Position numbers and translations under genes: made by a program
The notes under the pieces: model-generated
Seen by the model: the letters and a program-made list of their open reading frames with translations, nothing else
Told to the model about the DNA's origin: nothing
Databases searched by the model: none
Shown: positions 63,456-64,000 of the stretch, one piece after another
Numbering within the stretch: the stretch's first letter is position 1
How the letters are laid out: each line of letters starts with the position of its first letter
From: Batkoa obscura
Lineage: Eukaryota; Entomophthoromycota; Entomophthoromycetes; Entomophthorales; Batkoaceae
NCBI GenBank assembly: GCA_030770535.1
Contig: JASVEC010000048.1
Coordinates: forward strand, 216,477 to 280,476
Length of the DNA: 64,000 nucleotides
Direction: 5' to 3'

Positions 63456-63810
63456 ATGAGATTCTTCATTTTTTTTTTTTCTATTAATTGCTTGCCTTCA
63501 AGCCTTCCATATACCTGATAACCTTTCTTTACACTCCATCAAAGAGCGTGCCCAAAAGGTAGTGAAAGATTTAAAGGAACATTTACCTTTCCACCATAAC
63601 GACAAAAGAGATGTTACGCCTGATAGTATTATCAATGGTATTGGTGAAGGAATCGAAAAACTTACTGGTTGGAATGTCACTGATAAATCAAAGAATAATA
63701 ATAATGGTCAAAATCTCGCCAAAAGCTCATCAAATAGCATACTCTCTTATGGCTCGCCAAACTATATCATCTTCTCTGTAATGTTGATATCGTTCTTTTA
63801 TCTACTTTAA
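63456..63810 (+). pseudogene. Small secreted, probably GPI-anchored protein; reading frame broken at a poly-T run
   Basis: An ATG at 63456 starts MRFFIFFF, and the next frame continues LLIACLQAFHIPDNLSLHSI, then KERAQKVVKDLKEHLPFHHN and a tail SPNYIIFSVMLISFFYLL ending at 63810. The two frames meet in a run of 12 T (63469-63480). Together the layout is a signal peptide, a hydrophilic Ser/Asn-rich middle with NNNNG and SSSNS, and a hydrophobic C-terminus suited to GPI attachment near SYGSPN. As printed, the ATG frame stops at 63516-63518. An error in the T run, a true indel or programmed slippage would each explain it. I do not recognise the family. No intron fits. Confidence 0.6.
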
Positions 63811-64000
63811 ATGAAATAGTTCGTTTAAACTCAGTACAACACTGATTTGTAAATTAATAAATTAATGTAGTTACATTTTAATTACTTTTTAGAAAATAGA
63901 TTTATGATGGATTTAGTGACAAAGTGCTTATAGATTAATGTAAAATTACTAAAGTTGAAAATGTGGACCTTATAAAGACATTAAAATATACTAGATATAT

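Overview
The window is nuclear DNA of a very AT-rich fungus. Genes on both strands are broken by short GT-AG introns of about 45-60 bases, and fungal hallmark proteins are present: a Zn2Cys6 regulator with a fungal-type activator region, Pmt1, Mdv1, an Mhr1-like protein, Rgp1, Pof1-type NMNAT and Kex2/GPI-type small secreted proteins. An assembly factor for respiratory complex I implies complex I is kept. The density of introns and the kinase-plus-Sel1 architecture would suit an AT-rich zygomycete-like or early-branching lineage, but the species cannot be fixed from the sequence alone. No rRNA, tRNA, CRISPR or viral element was recognised.

Layout. 1-3.3 kb: repeat-rich intergenic DNA with copies of a short inverted-repeat transposon and a decayed ORF-bearing relative. 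3.5-8.4 kb: SMC3 (cohesin), minus strand, very intron-rich. 8.4-11 kb: a long stretch without a recognisable gene. 11-21 kb: Zn2Cys6 regulator, PAP2 lipid phosphatase, MOT1-type molybdate transporter, an MLKL-like pseudokinase with Sel1 repeats, and an MCT-type transporter. 22.4-28.6 kb: NHP6-type HMG protein, a TMEM254-like membrane protein, a leucine-rich-repeat protein and a C2H2 zinc-finger regulator. 29-31 kb: a second inverted-repeat element and a 72-residue secreted peptide precursor. 31.4-42.1 kb: UTP21, VPS33, NDUFAF5-type methyltransferase, FAF1-like nucleolar protein and an HGSNAT/YeiB-family membrane protein. 43.6-57.7 kb: a 12-cysteine secreted protein, SHQ1, PMT1, NMNAT, MHR1-like plus its decayed tandem copy, MDV1 and RGP1. 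59.4-63.8 kb: RPT1, a glutathione transferase and a GPI-type small secreted protein whose signal peptide is out of frame at a poly-T run.

Most genes are unlinked housekeeping functions. UTP21, the FAF1-like protein and SHQ1 all serve ribosome or snoRNP biogenesis; VPS33 and RGP1 serve membrane traffic; MHR1-like, MDV1 and NDUFAF5 serve mitochondria. The most unusual gene is the pseudokinase at 16408-18855. It has a helical N-terminal region, a kinase fold with HKN in place of HRD and GFE in place of DFG (GFE is also the pseudo-DFG of animal MLKL), and C-terminal Sel1 repeats. The commonest repeat is a family of about 105-bp elements with ATATGGGGATGT-type terminal inverted repeats: eight copies with both ends, one truncated copy and one enlarged foldback form, plus end fragments, nearly all in intergenic gaps.
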